Assembly: GCA_019359505.1 (NCBI GenBank)
Contig: JAHHHD010000021.1
Location: forward strand, 1-64,000
Direction: 5' to 3'
Length of the DNA: 64,000 nucleotides
Source of the DNA: Drouetiella hepatica Uher 2000/2452
Lineage (GTDB): Bacteria; Cyanobacteriota; Cyanobacteriia; Elainellales; Elainellaceae
Shown: piece after piece, positions 33,342 through 42,815 of the stretch
Layout of the letters: each line of letters starts with the position of its first letter
How positions within the stretch are numbered: position 1 is the first letter of the stretch
Notes under the pieces: model-generated
Database searches by the model: none
What the model saw: only the letters and a program-made list of their open reading frames with translations
What the model was told of the DNA's origin: nothing
Translations under genes and position numbers: made by a program

Positions 33342-35426
33342 CTACAGAGTCCTGGAGAGGACGCAGACAACTCGAAAACCGATATTGATGAGCCGGACAT
33401 CGGGGTTGAAGTAGTTTCGATATGCAGAACGACAATCCCTCGGATTGTTGAACCAAGAGCCGCCGCGTATCAGTCGAAATTGATTGTTCTTTTCACTCAG
33501 CCACGCTTTACCATCAGTCGGTGCCCCTTGATAATTTTCATGCCAGTGATCGGCACACCATTCCCAAACATTGCCATGCATATCGTACAGCCCAAAAGCA
33601 TTGGCGACTTTGAAGCTACCTACTGAAGTGGTTGCTTCACGGAAGACTCCTTTTGTTCCCTGACTATAATTACCCGCATCAGTTTTGCCCTGCGATTTCC
33701 AATCTCTACCGCGATAGTTTGCTAGATCTGTGGTAACCGTTTCGCCAAAATGAAATGGTGTTTTTGTTTCCGCGCGACAGGCATATTCCCACTCTGCTTC
33801 CGATGGCAAACGATATTGTCGTCCTGTTTTTTTGGAAAGGCGATCGCAAAACTCCACGGCGTCATCCCAGGAAATATTTTCTACAGGTCGATCGCTTCCT
33901 TTGAAGGTAGATGGATCAGGTTTGAGGTCAAGCTTGACTTTAGGCAAACCAGCAAACGCTTTCCACTGAGCTTGTGTCACCTGAAATTTACCCATCAAAA
34001 ACGACTGAATGGCAACTGAGTGCTGTGGTCTCTCACGCCCAAGCCTTTCCAGCTCTGTTTCAGGCGATCCCATCTGGAATGTTCCATTAGGAATCATCAT
34101 CATATCTAGCACTACTCCGCTACCCAAATCTTCCTTGAAAACCTGAGCTTGCTTTTGCTCTGGCTTATTTTGTTGCCCTATGGCATCCACCGTAACCATC
34201 GCAAACTCAAAAGGCTCTAATTTTAGATTCGTAGAAGCTGAAGAAGTAGAAGGCAATGGCTTCGCCGTTTGAGACTCTAAAGTAGGGCGAAATAATGCCT
34301 GACCTAGAAAGGCTGTTCCCAACCCTGCTCCGCTAAAGCTAGCAATTTGAAGCAATCGCCGTCTGCTTAAAGGTAAGCTCAGTCTTAGCGTAGAGACACG
34401 CGGCACAGAGAAAAGCCTTGAGATTAGAAGAAAGAATCGACCAGACGAAACCGATCGCGCACCCCCAAATGGTCGAGTCGGCGGAGTCGGCGGCGCTGGG
34501 TTGTGTCTGAGGCGATCGATTCTCCGAATGCCATCCAGCGCATCTTGATCGGCTGGAGAAACCATCAGCACTCGAATCCAAAAACCCTCAGCCAGCTCAA
34601 AATCTCCAGTCCCTTCAGCCCGAAAAGCATCCAGCTTCAAAGTTTCGGCATCTCGCAACGTGGCAAAGCGGGGCAGCAAAATTAGATGATACTTGCTGGC
34701 AGGTTCCACCACTGCATAGGGAACTTGCACAGGTTTGTCGAAATGCTGATTGATCTGGGGGAGGCGATCGCGCAACCGCTGATAAAGCCGCTCCACCGTG
34801 GCGCAGTTGCCCTCCCCCTGAATCCGCAGCGCCTCCAGCAACGTGTGGGTAAACGCCCCCTGCTGAAGCTGATCAATTTCATAGGACACCTGACGCGGAC
34901 TGCATGAAAACAGCGTAATCACGCCCTGCTGAATTTCTGTGCCAAGGACTTCTGTGCCAATACCCAAGCCATCCCGTCTGCCCTCGCTACGGCAAGCATC
35001 TAGCAACATCACCACATTGTCAGCACCACAGCGCCGCAGACGTTCCGTAATGTAATACAGCGAAAGGGCAGAACGTTGAATATCCTGCAAATAAGCATCG
35101 ATCGGCATCAAATAATCTCGCCCTTCATCGCGCACCCCATGCCCCGCAAAAAAGAACCAGAGATTATCCCCAGCTTTCAAAAAAGGCTGCTCAAACCGGA
35201 CGTGCAAAAATCGGCTCAAGGTCGTGTAGGTGGGCGTAGAGTCAATATCCTCACCGTAGTCTTGAGCAATGGGAGGCGAATCATCCGAAAAATGATAAAC
35301 CTGCTCAAACTGAACTTCGTTACGGAAATAATCCCGCATTGCTTCCGCATCGCGCTGGGCATAGCTCAGCCGTTGCAGATTGCGATAGCCGTTAATGCCG
35401 ATCGTGATTGCCCAATTTTTACCCAC
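33342..35426 (-). CDS. Metacaspase fused to a formylglycine-generating-enzyme-like domain
   Basis: A 694-aa two-domain protein. Residues about 1-240 are a caspase-fold (C14) peptidase with His96 in FFFAGHGVRDEG and Cys145 in VVMLLDACRSEG, so the dyad is intact. A charged linker and a hydrophobic, Tat-like segment (SRRRLLQIASFSGAGLG) lead to an FGE/SUMF1-type domain (GTFQMGSPETELERLGRERP, FQVTQAQWKAFAG, YRLPSEAEWEYACRAETKTP, LYDMHGNVWEWCADHW, RGGSWFNNPRDCRSAYRN). Such FGE-like domains often serve as recognition modules. The start is GTG 35426; the nearby ATG is out of frame. It follows the TCO1-like gene by 6 bp, so the two form a transcriptional unit. Regulated proteolysis or a conflict system is the likely role. 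Confidence 0.92.
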   Translation of the reverse strand: MGKNWAITIGINGYRNLQRLSYAQRDAEAMRDYFRNEVQFEQVYHFSDDSPPIAQDYGEDIDSTPTYTTLSRFLHVRFEQPFLKAGDNLWFFFAGHGVRDEGRDYLMPIDAYLQDIQRSALSLYYITERLRRCGADNVVMLLDACRSEGRRDGLGIGTEVLGTEIQQGVITLFSCSPRQVSYEIDQLQQGAFTHTLLEALRIQGEGNCATVERLYQRLRDRLPQINQHFDKPVQVPYAVVEPASKYHLILLPRFATLRDAETLKLDAFRAEGTGDFELAEGFWIRVLMVSPADQDALDGIRRIDRLRHNPAPPTPPTRPFGGARSVSSGRFFLLISRLFSVPRVSTLRLSLPLSRRRLLQIASFSGAGLGTAFLGQALFRPTLESQTAKPLPSTSSASTNLKLEPFEFAMVTVDAIGQQNKPEQKQAQVFKEDLGSGVVLDMMMIPNGTFQMGSPETELERLGRERPQHSVAIQSFLMGKFQVTQAQWKAFAGLPKVKLDLKPDPSTFKGSDRPVENISWDDAVEFCDRLSKKTGRQYRLPSEAEWEYACRAETKTPFHFGETVTTDLANYRGRDWKSQGKTDAGNYSQGTKGVFREATTSVGSFKVANAFGLYDMHGNVWEWCADHWHENYQGAPTDGKAWLSEKNNQFRLIRGGSWFNNPRDCRSAYRNYFNPDVRLINIGFRVVCVLSRTL

Positions 35427-35432
35427 CCGTCT

Positions 35433-35882
35433 TTACCCATCCGTCGGTGAAACGCGCTTAAACTTCAATTTAATGGCGCCCTTCTGTCCTGTCTTGGCGC
35501 TATTTCCCACAATACTAATCTGTCCTTCTCCATTCACCTCGATCGATAGCTCCACTTCATCCAGCACCATGCCCGGAGGATTCGCCAGACTCGCCTGAGC
35601 TGGATTAGCCTGATCCAGCTCAACCTGATCCGGATCAACCTGACTCTGATTAAACAGCTCCGTCACCACTTGCAGCAAACCCTTCATCTGCCGCTTCAAG
35701 ACTTCCTTGGGCACCGCAACGGGCTTTCTCACCAGAGTCGTGACACGCTCCTTAACCCGTTGCCCAAAGCCCCCGCCCGTGTCCTCGCTGCCCCGTCCAC
35801 CCCGCTGAACTTCCGTGGTTTCAGTCGTTTCTGTAACCTCCACTTCCGTCACAATCCAAACCGTAGATTCATCCACCATCAC
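35433..35882 (-). CDS. TCO1-like (CU044_2847 family) protein
   Basis: A 149-aa soluble protein. The C-terminal part, PGMVLDEVELSIEVNGEG followed by GAIKLKFKRVSP, matches the trypsin-co-occurring domain 1 pattern, a small beta domain that repeatedly sits beside protease effectors in predicted bacterial conflict systems. The N-terminus is acidic and threonine-rich (VTEVEVTETTETTEV), then a helical stretch follows (RQMKGLLQVVTELFNQ). Its stop is 6 bp from the metacaspase-FGE start. The function is inferred only from the association; a sensor or adaptor for the protease is the best guess. Confidence 0.65.
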   Translation of the reverse strand: MMVDESTVWIVTEVEVTETTETTEVQRGGRGSEDTGGGFGQRVKERVTTLVRKPVAVPKEVLKRQMKGLLQVVTELFNQSQVDPDQVELDQANPAQASLANPPGMVLDEVELSIEVNGEGQISIVGNSAKTGQKGAIKLKFKRVSPTDG

Positions 35883-36014
35883 TCTGCCTCACGACCCTGG
35901 GAATCTCTTCTATTTTCTCTGAGAACAAGACTTTCGATTGGTAATTGGTAGGGATCTTTGGTAACTTAGCTTTCACCCGCTCTCTGATGTTTGTTCCCCG
36001 CGCCTCCCTTCTCC

Positions 36015-37142
36015 ATGTACCTGAAAACCCTCCACCTCAGACACTTTCGCAACTACCGCGAGCAGCAGGTGGAGTTTGCTGCCCCTAAAACCATTTTGGT
36101 GGGGGAAAATGCTCAGGGAAAGTCGAATTTGCTAGAGGCAGTCGAGCTATTGGCAACCCTGCGATCGCATCGAGCCTTACGCGATCGGGAGCTAGTTCTG
36201 GACAGCACTCAAGCCGGACAAATTATGGCGGTGCTAGAGCGCGATTCTGGAACGATCGATCTGGCGATTACCCTACGCAGCAACAGTCGGCGCACGGTCA
36301 GCCTGAACGGGGAGGCGCTAAAACGGCAGCTCGATTTTCTGGGCATCATGAATGCCGTGCAGTTCTCCAGCCTGGATCTCGACCTGGTGCGGGGCAGCCC
36401 CAGCGAACGGCGCAACTGGCTGGATACTTTGCTCACTCAGCTAGAGCCTGTTTATGCCTATATTTTGCAGCAGTACAACATGGTCTTGCGGCAGCGAAAC
36501 GCCTTGCTGAAGCAGCAGCGATCGCCGCGCGGAGCAGAAGCCAATCCCCCGGATTCGACTCAGCTTGCTCTCTGGGATGCGCAGCTGGCGGCGATCGGCT
36601 GTCGAGTCATTCGGCGACGAGCCAGAATTTTGGAGCGGCTGGCTCCCCTAGCGCAGCATTGGCATCAGGCAATTAGCGGCAGCAGAGAGCATCTAGAAGT
36701 TCGATATGTGCCCAACGTGCAGCTTGAGCAAGATGACCCAGTGCTATTGCAGCAGGCGTTTTTGGATAAATTGCAGATACGGGCGATCGCTGAGCAGCAG
36801 CAGGGCACAACGCTGGTCGGGCCCCATCGAGACGAGGTGGAGTTTACGATTAACAAGACCCCAGCGCGGCAGTATGGCTCTCAAGGACAGCAGCGAACGC
36901 TGGTGCTGGCGCTAAAGCTGGCTGAACTAAAATTGATTGAGGCGATTGTGGGAGAGCCGCCGCTGCTGCTGCTAGATGACGTGTTGGCAGAACTAGATTT
37001 AAATCGTCAAAACAAGCTGCTGGAAACGATTCAAGATCGGTTTCAAACGTTAATCACCACAACACATCTCGGCTCTTTCGATGCCCAGTGGCTCAAGTCC
37101 TCGCAAATTCTCACAGTTCAGTCGGGGCAGATCTTAGCCTGA
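36015..37142 (+). CDS. recF: DNA replication and repair protein RecF
   Basis: An SMC/ABC-like ATPase that loads RecA at single-strand gaps with RecO and RecR. Walker [19 protein letters not shown], signature [17 protein letters not shown] and Walker [13 protein letters not shown] are intact. The typical opening [18 protein letters not shown] fixes the start at ATG 36015. Length about 375 aa is normal. It is divergent from the TCO1-metacaspase pair; dnaA and dnaN are not beside it, as is common in cyanobacteria. Confidence 0.95.
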   Translation: MYLKTLHLRHFRNYREQQVEFAAPKTILVGENAQGKSNLLEAVELLATLRSHRALRDRELVLDSTQAGQIMAVLERDSGTIDLAITLRSNSRRTVSLNGEALKRQLDFLGIMNAVQFSSLDLDLVRGSPSERRNWLDTLLTQLEPVYAYILQQYNMVLRQRNALLKQQRSPRGAEANPPDSTQLALWDAQLAAIGCRVIRRRARILERLAPLAQHWHQAISGSREHLEVRYVPNVQLEQDDPVLLQQAFLDKLQIRAIAEQQQGTTLVGPHRDEVEFTINKTPARQYGSQGQQRTLVLALKLAELKLIEAIVGEPPLLLLDDVLAELDLNRQNKLLETIQDRFQTLITTTHLGSFDAQWLKSSQILTVQSGQILA

Positions 37143-37594
37143 CGTAAGTACCTCCTGTCCTGGACTGCTTGCAGGTCAGAGTTCTTAGCTTCAGCACCGC
37201 CTTAGCTCGACTTTATCCGTTCTGAATTAGAACCATTTTTGACGGAGCCTGAATTGTAGGCAGACTCTCAATGTCTTTAAGTGTCAGGCATTTAACCGAT
37301 ATGGAAACCGCCAAGGCGGTTAGGGCGGGGACATCCGTAGTGCTTCATGCCCCGGATGACCTCTCATACCACTTTAAATTATCTGCCCTGTTTGGGTCTT
37401 AAATTGGTATCAGATCTGGAGGTCTATGCTTCAGAGGATTAATCTTAGATTCAGCAAAGTTCAGATTTGGATTGACGGGATTAGGGTAATCTCCGTAGTA
37501 TTATGAATACTAGAGTTAATAAATGTAAACAATTAGGCATCAATCTTTATTTTTCTCGCAATTTTTGTTTTTCTATATTGCTAAGCCTCCCTTA
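37143..37594. other. Intergenic region with a repeat shared with 26262-26300
   Basis: No gene. AACCGCCAAGGCGGTTAGGG and the following GCGGGGAC (37305-37333) are the reverse complement of GTCCCCGTCCTAACCGCCTT near 26267-26293, so this is another small dispersed repeat. The remainder is AT-rich promoter-type DNA before the TPM gene. Confidence 0.5.
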
Positions 37595-38401
37595 ATGTTT
37601 CTAATGTCGCAAGCTTCTCTAAGAAAAAATTTTGGATTCTGTGCTGCTTTTTGGCTGATATTGATGACCTGGGCGATCGCCCCTGCCTACGCGTACGACA
37701 ACCCCGATCTGTTGCCGCAAACCCGCACTAACATTATCGACCTAGCAGATTCTTTATCCTCCTTGCAACAAGAAAAGCTAGACGCTGACTTAGACGAGTT
37801 TGAGGCAGAGACAGGCTGGAAGCTTAGGGTTTTGACGCAATTCGATCGCACTCCCGGTCGAGCCGTTAAAGATTTCTGGGGATTGGATGATCGGAGTGTG
37901 CTGCTGGTTGCAGACCCTAGGGGCGGTAATTTGCTCAGCTTCAGCGTTGGCGACGCCCTCTATGAGCTGCTGCCCCGCACCTTCTGGATTGAGCTACAAA
38001 CTCGATACGGCAACCAGTTTTACGTCCGTGACAATGGCGAAGATGCCTCAATTATTGACACGCTTGGTTCGCTGAAAACCTGCCTACGTCGGGGCGGCTG
38101 CCTCGTTGTGCCAGGTCTACCTAGAGAGCAGTGGATTTTAACCTTGATCACTTCGGCGATCGGCGGCTTGGTGTTTGGGTTTGCAGCTCAGCCACGGGAC
38201 GGCAAAGGCTTTTCGTGGCAGTGGGCGCTGATTTTTTCGCCGCTGTGGGGCATCCTGTTCATTGCTTTTGGCGTAGGACCTGTGGTTACTCGCACTTCGG
38301 ACTGGTTGCCTCTGGCACGCAACTTTGCAGGCTTTGCGCTAGGGGCGATCGTTGCTTACCTATCGCCTATGCTGAGTTCTAAGCCAACCTCTGAAACTTA
38401 G
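37595..38401 (+). CDS. TPM-domain (Psb32/YgcG-like) thylakoid or envelope protein
   Basis: A TPM-domain protein, the family of Psb32 (photoprotection of photosystem II) and plant TLP18.3. It has an N-terminal signal segment (FCAAFWLILMTWAIAPAYA), then the TPM fold: NIIDLADSLSSLQQEKLDAD, the ETGWKLRVLTQFD strand, RSVLLVADPRGGNLLSFSVG. Three hydrophobic segments at the C-terminus (ILTLITSAIGGLVFGFAA, WALIFSPLWGILFIAFG, FAGFALGAIVAYL) make it membrane-bound. Starts at ATG 37595 or 37604 both fit; TTG 37565 is less likely. A two-cysteine pair (KTCLRRGGC) could be a disulphide. An exact role in photosystem II repair is inference from the family. Confidence 0.8.
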   Translation: MFLMSQASLRKNFGFCAAFWLILMTWAIAPAYAYDNPDLLPQTRTNIIDLADSLSSLQQEKLDADLDEFEAETGWKLRVLTQFDRTPGRAVKDFWGLDDRSVLLVADPRGGNLLSFSVGDALYELLPRTFWIELQTRYGNQFYVRDNGEDASIIDTLGSLKTCLRRGGCLVVPGLPREQWILTLITSAIGGLVFGFAAQPRDGKGFSWQWALIFSPLWGILFIAFGVGPVVTRTSDWLPLARNFAGFALGAIVAYLSPMLSSKPTSET

Positions 38402-38462
38402 GAATTCTAAATCTCAGGCGTTTTAAAATTTAGCCACCCTGAAACCAGCAATTCTTCTTTTG

Positions 38463-38545
38463 CCCCAAAGCCCGAAAAAGCCCGCCGCAGGCGGGCTTTT
38501 TCGGGCTTTGGGGGGAGTTCGCACTCTGCGGGCGCGAACTCCCCG
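38463..38545. terminator. Two consecutive strong hairpins after the TPM gene
   Basis: 38463-38513 is a perfect palindrome with 24-bp arms (CCCCAAAGCCCGAAAAAGCC...) and a GCA loop. Immediately after it, GGGGAGTTCGC pairs with GCGAACTCCCC (to 38545). Lying between the TPM gene and cobH, they could stop or insulate transcription. Confidence 0.5.
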
Positions 38546-38673
38546 ATATAAAGATTCCGATACAAAAATAATGAGAACTACTGCCCTGAAACTAGATATT
38601 ACTATCCGATGCTCTAGGAAAGCTATGATGTCCAGTAGCATTCAAGTACTTGGGGTATTCAGTTGGGGTGGTC

Positions 38674-39300
38674 ATGGAGTGGCATGTAACAGACGCTCAG
38701 AGTTTGAGGATTATTGACAGCGAAATTGGCGACCACACCTTCTCACCCTCTGAATATGAGATTGTGCGTCGCGCTGTTTACGCAACGGCTGACTTTGAGT
38801 ACAAATCCCTGATTTGTTTTTCAGACCAGGCTCTACAAGCAGGGGCAGCGGCATTAGCCGCTCGCAGCACGATCGTAGTCGATGTGCCGATGGTTCAGGT
38901 AGGCATTGCGCCGACGATTCAAAGCACGTTTGCTAACCCAGTCTATTGCAGCATGGAGGCGCTGACCCGCCCCCAGCGAGACAAAACCCGTGTAGCTTGG
39001 GGCATGGAGACGTTAGCTCGGCGCTATCCTGAGGGCATTTTTGTGGTCGGTCAGGCTCAGACAGCGCTGATAGCTCTAGTAGAGCTGATTGAAGCTGATG
39101 AAATTAAACCTGCTCTGGTGATTGGTACCCCTGCTGGCTTTGTAGGGGTCGATGTGGCGGTAGAGCGACTTAAAGACTCTCAAATTCCTCATATTCGGAT
39201 TGAGGGACGCAAGGGCAGTGCCGTTGTAGCGGCGGCGATCGTCAATGGTTTAGCGGATCTGGCGTGGCAAGCCTATGGTCAAGAGGCAAGCGGTTTATAA
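38674..39300 (+). CDS. cobH: Precorrin-8X methylmutase
   Basis: It catalyses the methyl shift from C-11 to C-12 giving hydrogenobyrinate or cobyrinate in corrin (vitamin B12) synthesis. The family is seen in LRIIDSEIGDHTFSPSEYEI (substrate region), VRRAVYATADFEYKSLICF with the active-site His replaced by the Asp-Phe-Glu-Tyr stretch common to CbiC/CobH, and ALVIGTPAGFVGVDVAVERL. Length about 208 aa is right. ATG 38674 (MEWHVTDAQS) is the chosen start; TTG 38650 is in frame upstream. No other cob genes are adjacent. Confidence 0.9.
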   Translation: MEWHVTDAQSLRIIDSEIGDHTFSPSEYEIVRRAVYATADFEYKSLICFSDQALQAGAAALAARSTIVVDVPMVQVGIAPTIQSTFANPVYCSMEALTRPQRDKTRVAWGMETLARRYPEGIFVVGQAQTALIALVELIEADEIKPALVIGTPAGFVGVDVAVERLKDSQIPHIRIEGRKGSAVVAAAIVNGLADLAWQAYGQEASGL

Positions 39301-39326
39301 GTCTTGTCGAAGCGACGAGCGCTTGA

Positions 39327-41120
39327 CTAAACGCCCAACCTCAGCGTCCAACTCATTAACCGTCCTGTATCGGACGGCACGCGATCGCTCACCTGAAGCT
39401 GCCACTTACCCTTTGCAGACTGGTAAAGCAGCTTTCTAAGCAATGGCGTTGTCTCCAGAGAATAGGTTTTTGTGAGACTACCTACCCTTCCTAAACTGCG
39501 ATTTTGCAGCAAGACCGTCTCGCCATTGGGCGCAGTTAGATAAATATGCAGATCGCTAGCAAAACTGTGTTCCAAACTCAGGCTAACCTCAATCTCTAGT
39601 ACCGAGTCTGGCGCTGAGCGATCGCCTTCCACTGGAATAGTGCTAACCGCGCCCTGAGCCTGAGTTGCCTGAGCCTGAGTTGCCTGAGCCTGAGCGACCT
39701 GTGCATCTGGAATCTCGATCGGCTGTGAGTTCTGTAGCTCAATCCACTGAGCAACGAGCGATCGTCTCACCTGTTTCTGAGCCATCTGTAACGCACTGAG
39801 GGCATCCCACTCTCCACATTTGGACGAGCTAGACTGAGTGCCCAAAGCGGGAGCAGCAGCAGTTTCTTGCAAAATTTGCTTGACCTCCTCTGCCGTTAAA
39901 TCGGGATTGACCGACAGCATGAGGGCGGCAACTTCGGCAACGATCGGCTTGATATCGGTAGCTATAGCCATTACGTCCGGATGAACCGCAAAGCCGTTAA
40001 GCCAACTTGCCTCAGATAGGGTGTCCTTGGCTGGAGTGCCAGTAGAGAAGACAATCACGCATCCTTTGCCTTGTCTCCCTTGGGTGGCAGCCCTGGCGAT
40101 CGCTATCCGCTGACGCAAAGACAGCGGAAAGTAGTCTGCTGCCCTCCAATCGCAAGAGATGATATCTGCTCCCTGCTGTGCTGCCCACTCAAACATTTCT
40201 TCAACCGACTGATCGTCCAAAAATCCATCCATTTCGATCGGCATCAGCGCACACTTGGGCGCGATTTCTAGACGACTTTTTTTAGTGACAACTTTTTTCT
40301 TAGCAGCTGGCGTAAGCAATCGAGACAAATGCGGCAGAGACTGACGCAGCCGGAAAGGTGCAACAATCTTGCCACCGCCCAATTCAGCAGGATTACTGAA
40401 CTCAGCAGGGCTAAGGGCGGTTGCCTCATCCATAATCGCGATCACAGTTGAGCGATCGCCCTGCGTGATCTGCCAGACTGCCTCTAGATCAATCGGCAAA
40501 TTTTCTCTAGCGGATCGCTCGTCCAAATGACCGGAGCGCTGAAACGATCGCATGGCGGTCACAATATTCGGCTCAGCCAACCAAACTGCCAAACCTAATT
40601 CTGGATCTTGCAGGAGCCGTTCAGTCAGCTTCAGAGGATTTGCCTGAGCCTGGGGCATTACCTGAAATACAAAGCCTTTAACCACGCCTGGGACAAGCTT
40701 AAGCACCTGTAGCCCCATAGCGGCAGCAATCTTGCCCATGCGATCGGCGCTAACCTCTTCTGCAAACTGAAGAGTAATCTGATCGGTCAAGTAGAGCAGC
40801 GCATCTGAGCTTTTCTCCATTTGGTAAACATGGCTAGCAAAAGCGATCGCCGAATTCGATCGGGCAATCTGCATGGCGACTTCCAGGTGAGAGGCTTCCA
40901 CCTGAAGTTCTGCCAACTGGACAAAAGGCATGAGCTTGAGGGATTTCACCGCGATCGAGTGTGTCGCCAGCTCTTGAGCCAGACAAGAGAGCAGCCCAAC
41001 CGCAAAATTAGAAAGCTGAATTGTGAAGCGATCGCCTATTTTTTGCAGCGCTAAAGCTTCTCCGCCTCGCCAAAGTATTCGACCTTCTGGTGTTTTGCCC
41101 AGCGTTTTACCTTCTGTCAT
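39327..41120 (-). CDS. Subtilisin-fold protein without catalytic residues, with a C-terminal P domain
   Basis: Reads as an S8 peptidase-like protein with a C-terminal P/proprotein-convertase beta domain (DSVLEIEVSLSLEHSFASDL, HIYLTAPNGETVLLQN, WQLQVSDRVPSDTGRLMSW). The subtilase part is recognisable but degenerate. The Asp-box is STVIAIMDEATAL; no GTxVAG-type His box follows; the Asn box is replaced by CVIVFSTGTPAK. Where GTSMAAPHVAG should be, the protein has TDIKPIVAEVAALMLSVNPD, so the catalytic Ser is missing. There is no signal peptide. A QAQAT repeat links the domains. It is probably a pseudo-enzyme used for binding or regulation. ATG 41120 was chosen; GTG 41141 adds seven residues. Confidence 0.75.
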   Translation of the reverse strand: MTEGKTLGKTPEGRILWRGGEALALQKIGDRFTIQLSNFAVGLLSCLAQELATHSIAVKSLKLMPFVQLAELQVEASHLEVAMQIARSNSAIAFASHVYQMEKSSDALLYLTDQITLQFAEEVSADRMGKIAAAMGLQVLKLVPGVVKGFVFQVMPQAQANPLKLTERLLQDPELGLAVWLAEPNIVTAMRSFQRSGHLDERSARENLPIDLEAVWQITQGDRSTVIAIMDEATALSPAEFSNPAELGGGKIVAPFRLRQSLPHLSRLLTPAAKKKVVTKKSRLEIAPKCALMPIEMDGFLDDQSVEEMFEWAAQQGADIISCDWRAADYFPLSLRQRIAIARAATQGRQGKGCVIVFSTGTPAKDTLSEASWLNGFAVHPDVMAIATDIKPIVAEVAALMLSVNPDLTAEEVKQILQETAAAPALGTQSSSSKCGEWDALSALQMAQKQVRRSLVAQWIELQNSQPIEIPDAQVAQAQATQAQATQAQGAVSTIPVEGDRSAPDSVLEIEVSLSLEHSFASDLHIYLTAPNGETVLLQNRSLGRVGSLTKTYSLETTPLLRKLLYQSAKGKWQLQVSDRVPSDTGRLMSWTLRLGV

Positions 41121-41291
41121 TCGATTCTGCACGTCCTGCACACTTTGCGCCTTATTTTCGCCTTATTGATTGAGCAGCTCCAGACTCTTTGAAACACGAT
41201 CTTTCACAAAGATTTCACTTTAATCAAGAGTGCAATGGTAATATACCCCAAGGTTAGAATTGTTTGTTACACAACGTTTCAGAAGTCTTTC

Positions 41292-41882
41292 ATGCTATTG
41301 TTCGGCATTAAACGTTCTTTGTCTTTTGTGGGCTTGTTGTCACTTTCAGCAGCCGCAACCCTGATTATGCTTCGCCCAGCGGCGGTTCAAGCACAAACTC
41401 CTCCTCCTCCTTCGGAACCAGCGCCCGACAACGCTGATTTGCGCCCTCTGTCTCAAGACGGCACTGTTCTTAGCGTTCAAGGTGGGCAACGCCTGATGCA
41501 GGAAGCGGGTACAGCAGCTTCAGCTCAAAACTATGATCTGGCAGTGCAGAAGCTCCAAGATGCTCGTCAGGTCTTTAACCAGCTCTCTAACTTCTATCAA
41601 GATCTGGGGGCTAGCTTCGCGGGTATCGATCTTCGGATTGCTGATGCTCAGCGTCAGCAGGCCATTGCCACAGCTCAGCTCCGGGACGAGGCAACCTATC
41701 AACTGGCACTGGTTCATAGGGCACAAAATAAGCCTGAACTATCGGTGCCGCTACTGATTCAAATTGTTCGGAGCCAAAATCCAACCCGCGATCTCGGCAA
41801 AAAAGCTTATCAGCAACTGTACGAACTGGGATTTGTAGATGCGCCCTACCCCAGAGATCAGGATGCTCCAGCGCCACGTTAG
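41292..41882 (+). CDS. Exported cyanobacterial protein of unknown function
   Basis: ATG 41292 gives a standard signal peptide (SFVGLLSLSAAATLIML, cleavage after VQA) and a mature protein of about 160 aa. A proline-rich start (TPPPPSEPAPDN) is followed by helical, TPR-like repeats (AGTAASAQNYDLAVQKLQDA and QLALVHRAQNKPELSVPL), suggesting a protein-binding scaffold. The family looks conserved in cyanobacteria but carries no known name. The upstream in-frame start at 41235 would spoil the signal peptide. It lies 95 bp before bolA on the same strand. Confidence 0.7.
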   Translation: MLLFGIKRSLSFVGLLSLSAAATLIMLRPAAVQAQTPPPPSEPAPDNADLRPLSQDGTVLSVQGGQRLMQEAGTAASAQNYDLAVQKLQDARQVFNQLSNFYQDLGASFAGIDLRIADAQRQQAIATAQLRDEATYQLALVHRAQNKPELSVPLLIQIVRSQNPTRDLGKKAYQQLYELGFVDAPYPRDQDAPAPR

Positions 41883-41977
41883 GCGATCGCCTGAACGCTT
41901 AACCCAATAACGGTCAACCGTTGAAACTGCTAAATTAGAGCTACGATCTGGCGCAACAGCAAATTTGAGGAGAACAG

Positions 41978-42235
41978 ATGGTTAGCTCAGAGCAAGTCGA
42001 GACAATGATCAGGGAAGGGCTACCCGATGCTCAGGTTCAAGTTCAGGATCTGACGGGAACCATGGATCACTATAAGGTTGTGGTGGTTTCTTCTCAATTT
42101 GAGGGCAAGCGCTTGGTACAGCGGCATCAATTGGTTTATGGTGCCCTGCATCAGGCGCTTTCTTCAGATGCGATTCATGCGCTAACCATGGAGACCTATA
42201 CTCCAAAAGACTGGGCAGAACTAGGTCAGGCTTAG
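41978..42235 (+). CDS. bolA: BolA family protein
   Basis: An 85-aa BolA-type protein. The fold is evident in VETMIREGLPDAQVQVQDL, HYKVVVVSSQFEGKRLVQRH and the helix YGALHQALSSDAIHALTMET. BolA forms [2Fe-2S]-bridged complexes with CGFS glutaredoxins and takes part in iron-sulfur trafficking or regulation. Here it is followed about 76 bp later by the CGFS glutaredoxin gene, which strongly supports that partnership. A GAGGAG-type site lies a few bases before ATG 41978. Confidence 0.92.
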   Translation: MVSSEQVETMIREGLPDAQVQVQDLTGTMDHYKVVVVSSQFEGKRLVQRHQLVYGALHQALSSDAIHALTMETYTPKDWAELGQA

Positions 42236-42311
42236 CTAGAATCAGCGAAATCAATCTGAAATCTAAAGCCTAGAATTAAGGTAAAACTAGACAGCTATTG
42301 TGGTGACTCCT

Positions 42312-42635
42312 ATGACTCCAGAAGTGCAGCAACGCATCGATGATTTGGTTCAGAAGAATAAAATCATGGTTTTTATGAAGGGCAACAAGCTAATGCCCCA
42401 GTGCGGTTTCTCCAACAACGTAGTACAGATTCTCAACGTGTTGGGCGTACCCTATGAAACGGCTGACGTGCTTGCAGATGCTGAAATTCGTCAAGGCATT
42501 AAGGAGTATTCCAACTGGCCGACGATTCCTCAAGTCTATGTCAACGGCGAGTTTTTGGGTGGGTCAGATATTCTGATTGAGCTTTATCAAAAAGGTGAGC
42601 TTCAGGAACTGGTTGAGGTCGCTCTTGCTTCATAG
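42312..42635 (+). CDS. grxD: Monothiol glutaredoxin (CGFS, Grx4 type)
   Basis: A 107-111 aa monothiol glutaredoxin. The active site PQCGFSNN and the glutathione-binding motifs [16 protein letters not shown] are present. CGFS glutaredoxins carry [2Fe-2S] clusters and bind BolA, encoded just upstream. A GTG pair (42300/42303) or ATG 42312 could start the gene; I chose the ATG. A strong terminator-like hairpin at 42722-42771 ends the bolA-grxD unit. Confidence 0.92.
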   Translation: MTPEVQQRIDDLVQKNKIMVFMKGNKLMPQCGFSNNVVQILNVLGVPYETADVLADAEIRQGIKEYSNWPTIPQVYVNGEFLGGSDILIELYQKGELQELVEVALAS

Positions 42636-42721
42636 AACTATCTTCATAGAGCTATCTTCATAGAGCTATGGAGTTTCTCTATCTGCAAACCCCAACTTGA
42701 GCCTAAAAGTTTTACGCCTTA

Positions 42722-42771
42722 AAAAATTTCCCTCCATAGCAAGATCTTCTAATGCATGGAGGGAAATTTTT
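42722..42771 (+). terminator. Rho-independent terminator after grxD
   Basis: Perfect 16-bp arms AAAAATTTCCCTCCAT / ATGGAGGGAAATTTTT with an 18-nt loop and a T-rich end. It also ends with A/T on the other side, so it could serve the convergent gene at 42816 as well. Confidence 0.75.
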
Positions 42772-42815
42772 ATTGGTGAAGCGTAAACTTTGCGAAGCGT
42801 AAACCTGCGGAAGCG

